The notes below the pieces were generated by a model. It had not been told where the DNA came from. It saw nothing but the letters and a program-made list of their open reading frames with translations, and did not search any database. DNA of 34,237 nucleotides from JAERML01 sp035687895 (GTDB lineage Bacteria; Bacteroidota; Ignavibacteria; UBA10030; UBA6906): contig DASRUE010000019.1 in NCBI GenBank assembly GCA_035687895.1, positions 1 through 34,237 on the forward strand. The letters are read 5' to 3'. Positions 22,713 through 30,671 of this stretch are shown one piece after another. The stretch's first letter is position 1. The number at the start of each line of letters is the position of its first letter. A program made the translations under genes and the position numbers.

Positions 22713-23768
22713 TCAGTACAGCACGCGAAGTCCATGGTGTGCCACGAGCTCGAAATCCGCCTGTACCATCATGCGCACGAGGTCTGGAAATCTTGTGGTT
22801 GCCACCCATTTCAATTGCTCCTTCGCCTTGGTTGCATCACCAACGAGCAGGTCAACCTCAGTAGGACGATAGTAACGCGGGTCAACATCAATAACAGCCT
22901 TGTCGGATTTCGCAGAAATTCCCTTCTCTTCAACGCCCTTTCCTTTCCACTCGATCGGCATATCGAGTTCCTTGAATGCGATCTCAACAAATTCACGAAC
23001 GGTGTGTGTTTCTCCTGTTGCGAGAACGAAATCATCAGGAGCGTCCAACTGCAACATCCGCCACATCCCCTCACAGTATTCCTTGGCATACCCCCAGTCT
23101 CGATGTGCGTCGAGGTTACCGAGTGTGAGCACGGACTGCAATCCATGCTTGATCTTTGCAGCTGCCATCGTAATCTTTCGTGTCACAAACGCCTCACCTC
23201 TTCTGGGCGATTCGTGATTGAACAGAATGCCATTACACGCAAAGAGGTTGTACGCTTCACGATAGTTGACCACAATCCAGAATCCATAGAGCTTGGCCAC
23301 CCCGTACGGACTCCGGGGGTAGAACGGTGTCTGTTCATTCTGTGGCACTTGCCGCACTTTGCCGAACAGTTCGCTCGTTGATGCCTGATAGAATCTTGTG
23401 CTGACACCGGTTTCACGGATCGCGTCCAGGAACCGCAAGGTACCGATGGCATCTACTTGCGCCGTGTACTCCGGAATGTCAAATGAAACCTTGACATGAC
23501 TCTGTGCGGCAAGGTTGTAGATTTCCTCCGGCTCGATCTTCTCCAGCAAGCGATTGAGGTTGCTGGTATCAGTTACATCGCCGTAATGGAGAAAGAACTT
23601 CTTGTTCATCAGATTCTGGTCGGCAATATACAAATGATCTATTCTCCCTCTGTTGAATGAGCTGCTGCGGCGAATGATGCCATGCACTTCGTACCCCTTT
23701 TCCAACAGCAGCTCTGTGAGATATGATCCGTCTTGTCCGGTGACTCCTGTGACCAGTGCTTTCTTCAA
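22713..23768 (-). CDS. gmd: GDP-mannose 4,6-dehydratase
   Basis: The 351-residue short-chain dehydrogenase/reductase makes GDP-4-keto-6-deoxymannose, precursor of GDP-fucose, GDP-rhamnose or GDP-perosamine. Seen in the sequence are the NAD(P) motif VTGVTGQDGSYL, the family-specific RRSSSFNRGRIDHLY, AAQSHVKVSFD, the catalytic ASTSELFGKV and SPYGVAKLY (Y-x3-K), FNHESPRRGEAFVTRKIT, and DWGYAKEYCEGMW. The start codon is TTG at 23768, 8 nt after a strong AAGGAG, and no ATG is available upstream in frame. Neither fcl (GDP-fucose synthase), rmd nor per is in the window, so the final sugar is not determined here. Confidence 0.95.
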   Translation of the reverse strand: MKKALVTGVTGQDGSYLTELLLEKGYEVHGIIRRSSSFNRGRIDHLYIADQNLMNKKFFLHYGDVTDTSNLNRLLEKIEPEEIYNLAAQSHVKVSFDIPEYTAQVDAIGTLRFLDAIRETGVSTRFYQASTSELFGKVRQVPQNEQTPFYPRSPYGVAKLYGFWIVVNYREAYNLFACNGILFNHESPRRGEAFVTRKITMAAAKIKHGLQSVLTLGNLDAHRDWGYAKEYCEGMWRMLQLDAPDDFVLATGETHTVREFVEIAFKELDMPIEWKGKGVEEKGISAKSDKAVIDVDPRYYRPTEVDLLVGDATKAKEQLKWVATTRFPDLVRMMVQADFELVAHHGLRVLY

Positions 23769-23776
23769 TGATGGTA

Positions 23777-23782
23777 CTCCTT
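23777..23782 (-). promoter_or_regulatory. Ribosome binding site that fixes the TTG start of gmd
   Basis: AAGGAG on the minus strand, 8 nt before the TTG at 23768. It supports the non-ATG start, since the downstream residues (KKALVTGVTGQDG) are already the true N-terminus of the family. Confidence 0.6.
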
Positions 23783-23813
23783 GGTTAGCGAAACATATAC
23801 AGAAGGTTCCCCC

Positions 23814-24965
23814 TTACTGACTGATGAAATCGACAAACGGCTTGGCTGATTCATCAAAGGAGAACATGCGGCCCGTAGCAAGAGCGTTGTTGCTATAATT
23901 GTTGTAGTCGCTCAAGATTGTGTCGACCGCTTTCTTGATTGTTTCGGGTCTATGGTCGTCAAGCAGAACACCCGCTTGTCTTTCCTCAATAAATCTAAAC
24001 CCCCTAATACGCGTTGCGACGACGGGCATTCCAACAGAAAGATACAGAAACACCTTACCCGATGGGGCAGTTTCATAATTGAAACGCCGTTGAGCGATAG
24101 CGGGGTGATTGAAATCGTAGAAGCAGAATCCAATGCTATAGTCGGCAAGATATGCTCTTAGATCACTATCGTCCAGGTACATTTCTGAAAAACTCAATGT
24201 CCCCGAGTCGATCAAGTCTTTGTATCGAGATTGCACAAGAGCCCATAGATGTTCATGGACGTTGCCTTTGAAATGAACTCTGTACTCAGGATATCTCTTC
24301 ACAAACTCAATAATGTCCAATGAACCAAACGGAGTCCATGCCGTCCCATTGTAGATGAGGCTCGTCGATGCCCTCGTTCGTGTTGTTGGCTCAATGAAGT
24401 TTGGTGCGTTCTGGACAAAGAATCGTCTGAGTTCTGCGTTCCCAAACAGCCTTTGGAACCTCTCCTCGCTTTGAATCAGAACAGATTTGATTCTCGTTGT
24501 GTCAAGAGAGCCGATGAGTTGAAGGCCATCATCGACTTCGAGAGAAACAAAATGGCAGTCGCGTTGAGCTTGCTGTGCCCAGTACAAGGGGAGGCTATCC
24601 ACTGCGATTAAGTCATCAAACTTTGTACGCAGAGCCTTCTTGATAATGCGGGAGAACAACAGTTCTCTGAGAGAAAGCTGATTATAAACAGGAAGGATCG
24701 ACAGCCTCTGGAGAACCTTGGCAATTGGCTTCCAAACAAGTTTATTAACATGTTTGGCAACGCGAATAGTTCTTTTCGAATATGAAATGTCCTTAAGTGT
24801 AATACCATCTAGACGCGTTGCCTGCTCCCTCCAGAATTTCTCGAACCCGTAAACCACTGTGACCTTGTTGCCACGCCCCTTCAGCAGCTTGCACAGGTTT
24901 ATCGTTGTGGGGGAGTATGCAAGATGTGGATAAGGGAAAATAATCAGGATGCTCTTGCCACCCAC
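23814..24965 (-). CDS. Glycosyltransferase of GT-B fold, GT4-like and atypical
   Basis: The protein has 383 residues with a GTG start (24965). GAGG lies just upstream, and an in-frame TGA six bases further excludes a longer form. N-terminal KSILIIFPYPHLAYSPTTINLCKLL and C-terminal YETAPSGKVFLYLSVGMPVVATR are in the style of GT4-like enzymes that end with a glucuronate or nucleotide-sugar site. The classical E-x7-E motif is not clear, so the subfamily is uncertain. A 240-nt sample of the gene is about 43 percent GC, against about 52 percent in a methyltransferase gene of the same locus, which hints at separate acquisition. It is flanked by gmd (45 nt) and a C-methyltransferase (81 nt). Confidence 0.7.
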   Translation of the reverse strand: MGGKSILIIFPYPHLAYSPTTINLCKLLKGRGNKVTVVYGFEKFWREQATRLDGITLKDISYSKRTIRVAKHVNKLVWKPIAKVLQRLSILPVYNQLSLRELLFSRIIKKALRTKFDDLIAVDSLPLYWAQQAQRDCHFVSLEVDDGLQLIGSLDTTRIKSVLIQSEERFQRLFGNAELRRFFVQNAPNFIEPTTRTRASTSLIYNGTAWTPFGSLDIIEFVKRYPEYRVHFKGNVHEHLWALVQSRYKDLIDSGTLSFSEMYLDDSDLRAYLADYSIGFCFYDFNHPAIAQRRFNYETAPSGKVFLYLSVGMPVVATRIRGFRFIEERQAGVLLDDHRPETIKKAVDTILSDYNNYSNNALATGRMFSFDESAKPFVDFISQ

Positions 24966-25046
24966 CGTACCTCACATGAGCTAATCATAAATGTTCTTGC
25001 TCCCTTATGCTTGCCAGAAGCTGGTTTGAATCCACCGCGGGCTTCC

Positions 25047-26306
25047 CTATTGACCTACGATTTCAATTTCCGGTAACGGAAAGATCATCTTTATTCCAGC
25101 CTGCAGCACGGCTCTTTCTCGTTCGAGAAACTCCTCCTTAAAATGCCACGGCAGCACGAGGTAATAGTCCGGTTTCATTGCACGCGATTGGTCCTCGCTG
25201 ATAATCGGAATCTCGGTCCCAAGGGTGTAGGCGCCATGCTTGTCGGGGTTTCTGTCGGCAGCTGCGTCCACGATGCGGTTATCGATGCCGCACCATTGGA
25301 GGATCGTGTTTCCCTTGGTGGAGGCTCCATAGACGTGGATTCGTTTGCCTTCTTTCTTCAGTTTCCTCAAGAGGGCGGTCAATTCTTCCCGGTGAATGTT
25401 GATATGGTCCTGAAAGTTCTTATACGGTTTGTCCGTATCAAGCTCCATATCAAATTCCGATTGGCGCAGCTCATTGATGCGTTGGGTGTATTCTTCCTTC
25501 TTGAAAAGAAAATTCTCGCTATGGGTCGCGTAGCAACGAATGCTTCCACCATTGATGTTGTTCAATTCGGCATTGACGATCTTCATGTCCGCCATGCGCA
25601 GTACCTTCTCGAGTACGGCCAGACTGTAATACTCAAGGTGTTCATGGCAAATCGTGTCATACGAGTTCATCCTGAGCATCGATGGCATGTAGGACATTTC
25701 AAAGATCCAAACGCCTTCCGGCGCGAGCATCGCTTTGATGCTTTGCGTGAAGCCAACCGGATTCTCCAGGTCGTAAAACATTGCTATGGAGGTGATGATA
25801 TCGAATCGTTTCCCCTGCATGGCGTTCACAAGTTCTTTCGAGGGAAAGATGTCTTGAATGACCCGAATATCGTCACCCACCTCCTGAGCAACATCCGATG
25901 GATCTATCCCGAACTTGATGTAGTCACTTGGATAACACGTGAGCAACGTCCCATCGTTGCATCCAATGTCGAGAACCTTCGCAGAAGACTTGTGAAACAT
26001 GGCCGCCGCCGCTTCAGCGATGCCGCGTAAGTGCGAACGCATCGTCTGATTCGTGCCGGATCGGTACCAGTAGGCAGAGTAGAGAACCTCAGGAGGGACG
26101 GTGCTTTCCATCTGTAGCAATCCGCACGAATTCTCATCAAGCATGGGATTACAGCGGACAAGGATGGTGGGAATTCTCCGGGTTGGCGGTTGCTCTTTGC
26201 CCGGTTTTACAAATGACCCCTGCAGGAACTGCTCACCCAGGTCTATTACTTTCGTCAGTGCTGTCGACCCGCACACACGGCAGCTTTTTCGATGAACGAG
26301 ATGCAT
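25047..26306 (-). CDS. Sugar C-methyltransferase-like class I SAM methyltransferase (TylC3/Methyltransf_13-14 type)
   Basis: The protein has 419 residues with three parts. The N-terminal zinc-binding segment has Cys9, Cys12, Cys52 and Cys61 (CRVCG, then RCNPMLDENSCGLLQ). The central SAM-binding domain has VLDIGCNDGTLL, FGIDPSD and HEHLEYYSL. The C-terminal domain has NNINGGSIRCY and VYGASTKGNTILQWCGI. This matches the NDP-hexose 3-C-methyltransferase (TylC3) layout, whose members build branched-chain deoxysugars. Close relatives are found in O-antigen loci, often of unproven substrate. A GAGG site lies 8 nt before the ATG. Taken with gmd, a C-methylated deoxysugar is possible, but that is inference. 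Confidence 0.88.
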   Translation of the reverse strand: MHLVHRKSCRVCGSTALTKVIDLGEQFLQGSFVKPGKEQPPTRRIPTILVRCNPMLDENSCGLLQMESTVPPEVLYSAYWYRSGTNQTMRSHLRGIAEAAAAMFHKSSAKVLDIGCNDGTLLTCYPSDYIKFGIDPSDVAQEVGDDIRVIQDIFPSKELVNAMQGKRFDIITSIAMFYDLENPVGFTQSIKAMLAPEGVWIFEMSYMPSMLRMNSYDTICHEHLEYYSLAVLEKVLRMADMKIVNAELNNINGGSIRCYATHSENFLFKKEEYTQRINELRQSEFDMELDTDKPYKNFQDHINIHREELTALLRKLKKEGKRIHVYGASTKGNTILQWCGIDNRIVDAAADRNPDKHGAYTLGTEIPIISEDQSRAMKPDYYLVLPWHFKEEFLERERAVLQAGIKMIFPLPEIEIVGQ

Positions 26307-26341
26307 GGTACAATCCTCTGTAAGAGTGGTTAGTCGATGTG

Positions 26342-26794
26342 CTACGGATGAGAACCTGCCAATGCTGCAACATGATCACGAAAGGTCTTGTCCAGTTCAT
26401 CGATGCACATTGTGCGCTCGAGGTTCAGAAGAGCCAACTGTTTTACGACGCTATCTTTTTGGGTTACGGGGATCTTCTCGAATTCATACACTTTCTCCTG
26501 CTCATGCCACAACCGGCAATTCACCTCCGCAAGCCGGGAAAACAATTGTCCAATTGTTCCCCGTACATCGGCTGTTGCGTTTCCGTCCTTCTTGTACACT
26601 TTGGTTGCCGCAAACGTCAGTCGTTCCAGGGGTATCTGACCGGACACCACCGCCGCAACGTACTCGGAAATCTCTTCCTCAAGTTGCCGCTCCTGTGTCG
26701 CGAGGCTTTGCAGCCTCTCCGGATTCTCTGAATGCCACTGCTTGAGCTTGACGATTGTCAGCTTGTCGCACAGCGAGCCCAACGTTTCCGCCAC
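26342..26794 (-). CDS. Small helical protein of unknown function in the glycan locus
   Basis: The protein has 150 residues, starts at GTG (26794) and has AGGAAG 6 nt upstream. It is almost entirely predicted helix and has no signal or membrane segment. Recognisable points are the N-terminal GSLCDKLTIVKLKQWH, the central NCRLWHEQEKVYEFE and the C-terminal LALLNLERTMCIDELDKTF. From memory this resembles the small DUF4254/DUF6165-type proteins that sit among glycosyltransferases in O-antigen loci; I am not certain. It lies between an FkbM-like gene (14 nt) and the C-methyltransferase (35 nt), so it is clearly part of the operon. No function is assigned. Confidence 0.6.
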   Translation of the reverse strand: MAETLGSLCDKLTIVKLKQWHSENPERLQSLATQERQLEEEISEYVAAVVSGQIPLERLTFAATKVYKKDGNATADVRGTIGQLFSRLAEVNCRLWHEQEKVYEFEKIPVTQKDSVVKQLALLNLERTMCIDELDKTFRDHVAALAGSHP

Positions 26795-26808
26795 GGTCGT
26801 CTTCCTGC

Positions 26809-27744
26809 TCAGAGGTTATGAACGTCGCGGACCTTTATGAGCGTATCTTTCTCGACATCGAGAAGAGGCATGTCGGCGATCAGCCGCACCGCATCGTCAA
26901 AACCGAGATACGTCATATTCCCTTCCTGGTCACGGGAGTTTCTGAATTGCCCCCTGACATAGGCCTGTTGTGGCGTCAGCACGTTCATGGTGCCGACAAG
27001 ATCATTCCGCACAAAGAACGCATTCACGCCGTTGCTGTTTGATCCAACCAGTGAATAACCCTTCCTTCGCGCAAGCATATCAATGGCCGCGATCGAAGCG
27101 CCGCCATAAAGAAACGAATAGTGGGCCTTCAGCCTGTCAAACGACCCGTCGTAAGGGGTGACGACTGCGCGCTGGCTCCCCATCAAACTGTCGTATTCAC
27201 ACACAACAATACGCGGATGAATGCTAGAGATTGCCTCCCAAATCCAGTAGTCCATTCCGTCAATATCAATGGAGAGCAGCCCGATATCACCGGTAATGCC
27301 ATTGTCCTTTAGCAACTGATTAATATTGTCCCGATCGATGAACGCACAGATTGCGCGAAGGTTATGGCGAAAATAGAGGGGCTCACTTCTAATACGTTGA
27401 ATGAATTCGGGGGAGGAGTCCATCACAAGTCCGGACCAGTTGTTGCATTGCAGCAGAAATCGTGTGTTTGCTTCTCGATAGTCCTGCACGCCGAATTCGA
27501 CAAAGACCTTGTTCGAGATTTCAATTGAGTTGATCAAATATTGGATGATCCCGTCTTCTCCCCACTGTGAATAGACCTTGAACTCGTAATCGTGTAGCGA
27601 AGGAGGGACCGCAAGTTCTTGTCGAGTCAGGCGAGCTTCAAGATGTCCAATGGCCTTTCGAAGTTCATCAACAGCGGCTGCAATCTCGTTGATTTGATCG
27701 AATCGTTTTTTCAACCGGCGCAGCCGCGTAAGCATGCTTGGCAT
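26809..27744 (-). CDS. FkbM-like SAM methyltransferase with N-terminal coiled coil
   Basis: The protein has 311 residues. Residues about 4-42 are a charged heptad-like helix (coiled coil), then YEFKVYSQWGEDGIIQYL. A Rossmann-like domain follows with FVEFGVQDYREANTRFLLQ, WSGLVMDSS and GLLSIDIDGMDYWIWEA. That last acidic motif is typical of the FkbM-related family seen in polysaccharide loci. The glycine-rich SAM loop is modified (EFGVQDYREANT), so methyltransferase activity is likely but not certain. The stop of the flippase and the start of this gene are separated by one base (TGACATG), which suggests translational coupling. Substrate unknown. Confidence 0.72.
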   Translation of the reverse strand: MPSMLTRLRRLKKRFDQINEIAAAVDELRKAIGHLEARLTRQELAVPPSLHDYEFKVYSQWGEDGIIQYLINSIEISNKVFVEFGVQDYREANTRFLLQCNNWSGLVMDSSPEFIQRIRSEPLYFRHNLRAICAFIDRDNINQLLKDNGITGDIGLLSIDIDGMDYWIWEAISSIHPRIVVCEYDSLMGSQRAVVTPYDGSFDRLKAHYSFLYGGASIAAIDMLARRKGYSLVGSNSNGVNAFFVRNDLVGTMNVLTPQQAYVRGQFRNSRDQEGNMTYLGFDDAVRLIADMPLLDVEKDTLIKVRDVHNL

Positions 27745-27745
27745 G

Positions 27746-29056
27746 TCAAGCCCCCAACCGGTTTTTCACAAATACGACGATATCATTTGCCCGGCCCAAT
27801 ACGGCTCTTGCCGTAATTGGTACATGCTTCTTGAGGAACCAACCGGCAAGAAATGCCGAGGCATAGCTGGTGATGACATACCCGACAGCTGCTCCCGTGC
27901 CCGCCAACACCGGAATAAAGGCAAGGTAGGCAACTATGGACACAAGGAACATTAGCACCCCCACAACGAAGACTGTTCTTGCGTGCCCGAGCCCCATCAA
28001 CACGTTCCCGGCAACGGCAGAGAGGGGGACCGCGAGAGATGCGACGGCAAACACCTGCAAGATCGGGATCGCCTCCATATATCTTCCTTTGTACAAAATG
28101 GCGACCAATGACGAAGGGAGGATGAGAAACGCAAGAAACACCGGAACAATCCCAATGGTCGAAAACAATATCGCCTTCTCCACCATCACTTTCAATGATG
28201 CATAATCCCCTTTGGCTGAAAGCCTGGATGCGGCAGGCATGACGAACATTTGTATCACCTGCGTGAGCATCTCGTACACGCGCACAAAGACCTTGACAGA
28301 ACTATACACTGCAACCATGATCGGACCAGTGAACGCAGCGAGAATAAACGTATCGGCCTTTGAGACTGCCAACCCGCTGACTGTGCCACCGAATGCCCAT
28401 TTACCATAGTCCCACATCTTTCTGACCTCACGAATCCCCGGAATGAGTCGCATTCCAATCAGCGACCGCGAAAGGAAGAGCCCAACCAGGGACGACACAG
28501 TCAATGACATAATATTGATCATGATCAGGTCGTACGCAGAATCAAAAATGTGCATACGCGAGTATATCCAGATGAGCAATGGAACCCCAAGAAAGTGAAA
28601 TGCGTCGGTCCAGAAGATTTCCCTTATCATAAAACGCGATTGCAGCAGAATAAGTGTGAAATTCCGGACGAATGCTGCAGCGAACATTGCCGGAAGGTAC
28701 ATAAGCAGAGGAGCGAGTGATGGGGATTTCAAACTCTCGCTCATTGGCACGCGAAATATCACTATCAGCACAGAACAGGCTGTATAGAAAACAACTGTTA
28801 CCGCAACCGCCGCACTGTTCCAACTGCGTATGTCGGCATTCTCTTCCGCGACAAATTTCAACAACGGTTGTAGTGCGAGCGCTGTTGCGAGACCCGTAAT
28901 GATTAGAAAAATCTCCTGCACCAGCACGAAGTTGCCAAACTCTTCCTCCGGCAAAGCCCGGATAACCAGTAAAACATAGGCAAGCCCGTACACCACAGGG
29001 AGAGTCTTATCTGCCAGTCCCCAGATTCCTTTGTCGAGGTGTTTTCCGAATTCCAT
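27746..29056 (-). CDS. Wzx-type polysaccharide flippase (MATE/MOP superfamily)
   Basis: The protein has 436 residues from the ATG at 29056, placed 2 nt after the stop of the upstream GT2 gene. A start at 29098 would overlap it by 40 nt. About a dozen hydrophobic helices are spread evenly. Typical segments are GIWGLADKTLPVVYGLAYVLLVIRAL, KWAFGGTVSGLAVSKADTFILA and GLGHARTVFVVGVLMFLVS. The family moves lipid-linked oligosaccharide units across the inner membrane. It is the only flippase in the window and supports a Wzx/Wzy-like or synthase-independent assembly route. No Wzy polymerase, Wzz or ligase is recognised in this window; the YfhO proteins are not Wzy-like. Confidence 0.85.
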   Translation of the reverse strand: MEFGKHLDKGIWGLADKTLPVVYGLAYVLLVIRALPEEEFGNFVLVQEIFLIITGLATALALQPLLKFVAEENADIRSWNSAAVAVTVVFYTACSVLIVIFRVPMSESLKSPSLAPLLMYLPAMFAAAFVRNFTLILLQSRFMIREIFWTDAFHFLGVPLLIWIYSRMHIFDSAYDLIMINIMSLTVSSLVGLFLSRSLIGMRLIPGIREVRKMWDYGKWAFGGTVSGLAVSKADTFILAAFTGPIMVAVYSSVKVFVRVYEMLTQVIQMFVMPAASRLSAKGDYASLKVMVEKAILFSTIGIVPVFLAFLILPSSLVAILYKGRYMEAIPILQVFAVASLAVPLSAVAGNVLMGLGHARTVFVVGVLMFLVSIVAYLAFIPVLAGTGAAVGYVITSYASAFLAGWFLKKHVPITARAVLGRANDIVVFVKNRLGA

Positions 29057-29058
29057 CG

Positions 29059-29910
29059 TTATCGTCGCATTGTCAGAAGATATTTTCCTGTTGCCCATCC
29101 GTTCACCAGGAGGTTCATCCAGGGGAAGACGAACTTTTGGGGCAATGTCGCGTAGCGGAAGAAGAAACGAAGGTTGCTCATGAATTTGTTCTTCATTTTA
29201 AAGAAGGACAAATGTCCCCCGCTCGTAACCGAGAGCTTGTGCCAGATAAGTGCGTTGGGCTCATACAAAATAGTGTAACCTGCCCGTCGCACGCGCATTG
29301 ACCAGTCTGCATCTTCCGTGTACATGAAGAATGCCTCGTCCAGCACCCCTGCCTTGTCCACAACCTCTCTGGTTGTGAGAATACAGCAGCCCGTTGTGTA
29401 GTCAATCTCTTTGCTCGCATCATGTTGTCCGTTGTCCACCTCACGGATGCCCGTGTGTTTCATCGTTCCCGTCCACATGGAGAGCTCACCGCCTGCAAAC
29501 CAAATGCGCCGCGGGTCATCGTGGTAATAGATCTTTGGTGCAACCATGCCGACATCAGGAGCCGAGAGAAGACGGGCCACCATGCGACCGAGAAACTCTG
29601 GATGCACTGTTGTGTCGTTGTTCAAGAGAAGCACCATGTCCGCTCCTTGATCGAGACTGTATGCGATCCCGGCGTTGTTGCCACCTGCGAAACGGAGGTT
29701 CTTTGTCATGCCCAGGATTGCTACATCGGGAAACTCCGCGCGGATCGCCTCCACCGACCCATCCGACGAGGCATTGTCAACCACGATGGTCTTCGTGTTG
29801 GAGTAGGTAATTCCCTGCAACGAGCGAAGACAGTCGAGCGTAATCTCTCTCCCATTCCAATTCACAATGACAATGAAGACCAGCGGCTCGGCGGTCATGG
29901 TCTGTCTCAC
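29059..29910 (-). CDS. GT2-family glycosyltransferase
   Basis: The protein has 283 residues. Motifs are VFIVIVNWNGREITLDCL, TIVVDNASSDGSVEAI, AGGNNAGIAYSLDQGADMVL, LLLNNDTTVHPEFL and FFMYTEDADWSMRVRR, the WbbL/rhamnosyltransferase-like branch. The frame starts at a GTG (29910) that overlaps the preceding stop by 4 nt (GTGA). An ATG at 29898 (MTAEPLVFI) is an equally good start. It is paralogous to the GT2 at 21778-22704 but differs enough to suggest a different acceptor. Confidence 0.87.
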   Translation of the reverse strand: MRQTMTAEPLVFIVIVNWNGREITLDCLRSLQGITYSNTKTIVVDNASSDGSVEAIRAEFPDVAILGMTKNLRFAGGNNAGIAYSLDQGADMVLLLNNDTTVHPEFLGRMVARLLSAPDVGMVAPKIYYHDDPRRIWFAGGELSMWTGTMKHTGIREVDNGQHDASKEIDYTTGCCILTTREVVDKAGVLDEAFFMYTEDADWSMRVRRAGYTILYEPNALIWHKLSVTSGGHLSFFKMKNKFMSNLRFFFRYATLPQKFVFPWMNLLVNGWATGKYLLTMRR

Positions 29911-30671
29911 GCCTGGGTGAGCAGGTATACAACGCCGGTGCAGAGCACCTCACCGATCACCGGGATCTCGGCCACGGGTCCGGCCGGTATTGGCTTGAGC
30001 CCGAACCGGATGTGGTTCGGACTGATGAAGTACGCCTGCTTGTGGTGTACAATGAGTCCTCCCTGCGCTGCAATCTGTTCGAACTTCCGCATGCCCATTT
30101 TCAATCGACCGAGTTTCTGAACCTCCTCCACAACGGCGGGTGACTCTCCCTTCAATCGCGGCAGTATAAACGAAAGAGAAAAAGGAATCAAATGGAAGAA
30201 GGGGAGCTTCGCAAACGCGGCGTGGAGATGCTGCTGGTGCGCTCCATAGGCGGAATAATAGGGAGGGAATGTGATGAGCATGTGACCACCCGGCTTCATA
30301 TACCCCCTCAGCTTTGCGATCATTTGAAGTTTGTGGTCCAAATGTTCGAACACATCGTGGAGAACGACCAGATCATACCGGGTTCCGGCATAAGGGAGTC
30401 GAGTGTTATACAGGTTGCCAAGTGAAATCGAAATGCGTCGTTCGCCTTTGAGCTGATCGGCAGCCTGGACGCGGTGTTTGTCGACATCAAAACCGACGCA
30501 CCGTGCACCTTTGTCGTAGAGAGCGCACACCCCGCCACCTTCACCGCACCCGATATCGAGGATGTCCGTGCCCTGCAATTGCACACCCCATCCTTCGAAC
30601 AATGGCGCCATGTGCAAAGCTGAAACGTCGTACTCGTATTGCCAGTATTTCTTTGTGTGGTTCTCGCTCAT
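29907..30671 (-). CDS. Class I SAM-dependent methyltransferase
   Basis: The 254-residue protein contains the Rossmann motif DILDIGCGEGGGVCALYDKG, then VGFDVDKHRV, and the post-motif LVVLHDVFEHLDH, typical of UbiE/COQ5-like small-molecule methyltransferases. AAGGAG sits about 5 nt before the ATG. It overlaps its upstream gene by 4 nt and its downstream GT2 by 4 nt, so all three are probably translationally coupled. The substrate is likely a sugar or lipid-linked glycan intermediate, inferred from position only. Confidence 0.85.
   Translation of the reverse strand: MSENHTKKYWQYEYDVSALHMAPLFEGWGVQLQGTDILDIGCGEGGGVCALYDKGARCVGFDVDKHRVQAADQLKGERRISISLGNLYNTRLPYAGTRYDLVVLHDVFEHLDHKLQMIAKLRGYMKPGGHMLITFPPYYSAYGAHQQHLHAAFAKLPFFHLIPFSLSFILPRLKGESPAVVEEVQKLGRLKMGMRKFEQIAAQGGLIVHHKQAYFISPNHIRFGLKPIPAGPVAEIPVIGEVLCTGVVYLLTQA

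Noticed and set aside
22705..22809. Longer N-terminus for the GT2 at 21778-22704
   Set aside because: It overlaps the 3' end of gmd. The family N-terminus starts at the Met encoded at 22704.
22734..23381. 215-codon open frame on the plus strand
   Set aside because: Antisense to gmd, whose full set of catalytic motifs is on the other strand.
25143..26030. 295-codon open frame on the plus strand
   Set aside because: Antisense to the C-methyltransferase, which has all family motifs. The translation shows no recognisable domain.
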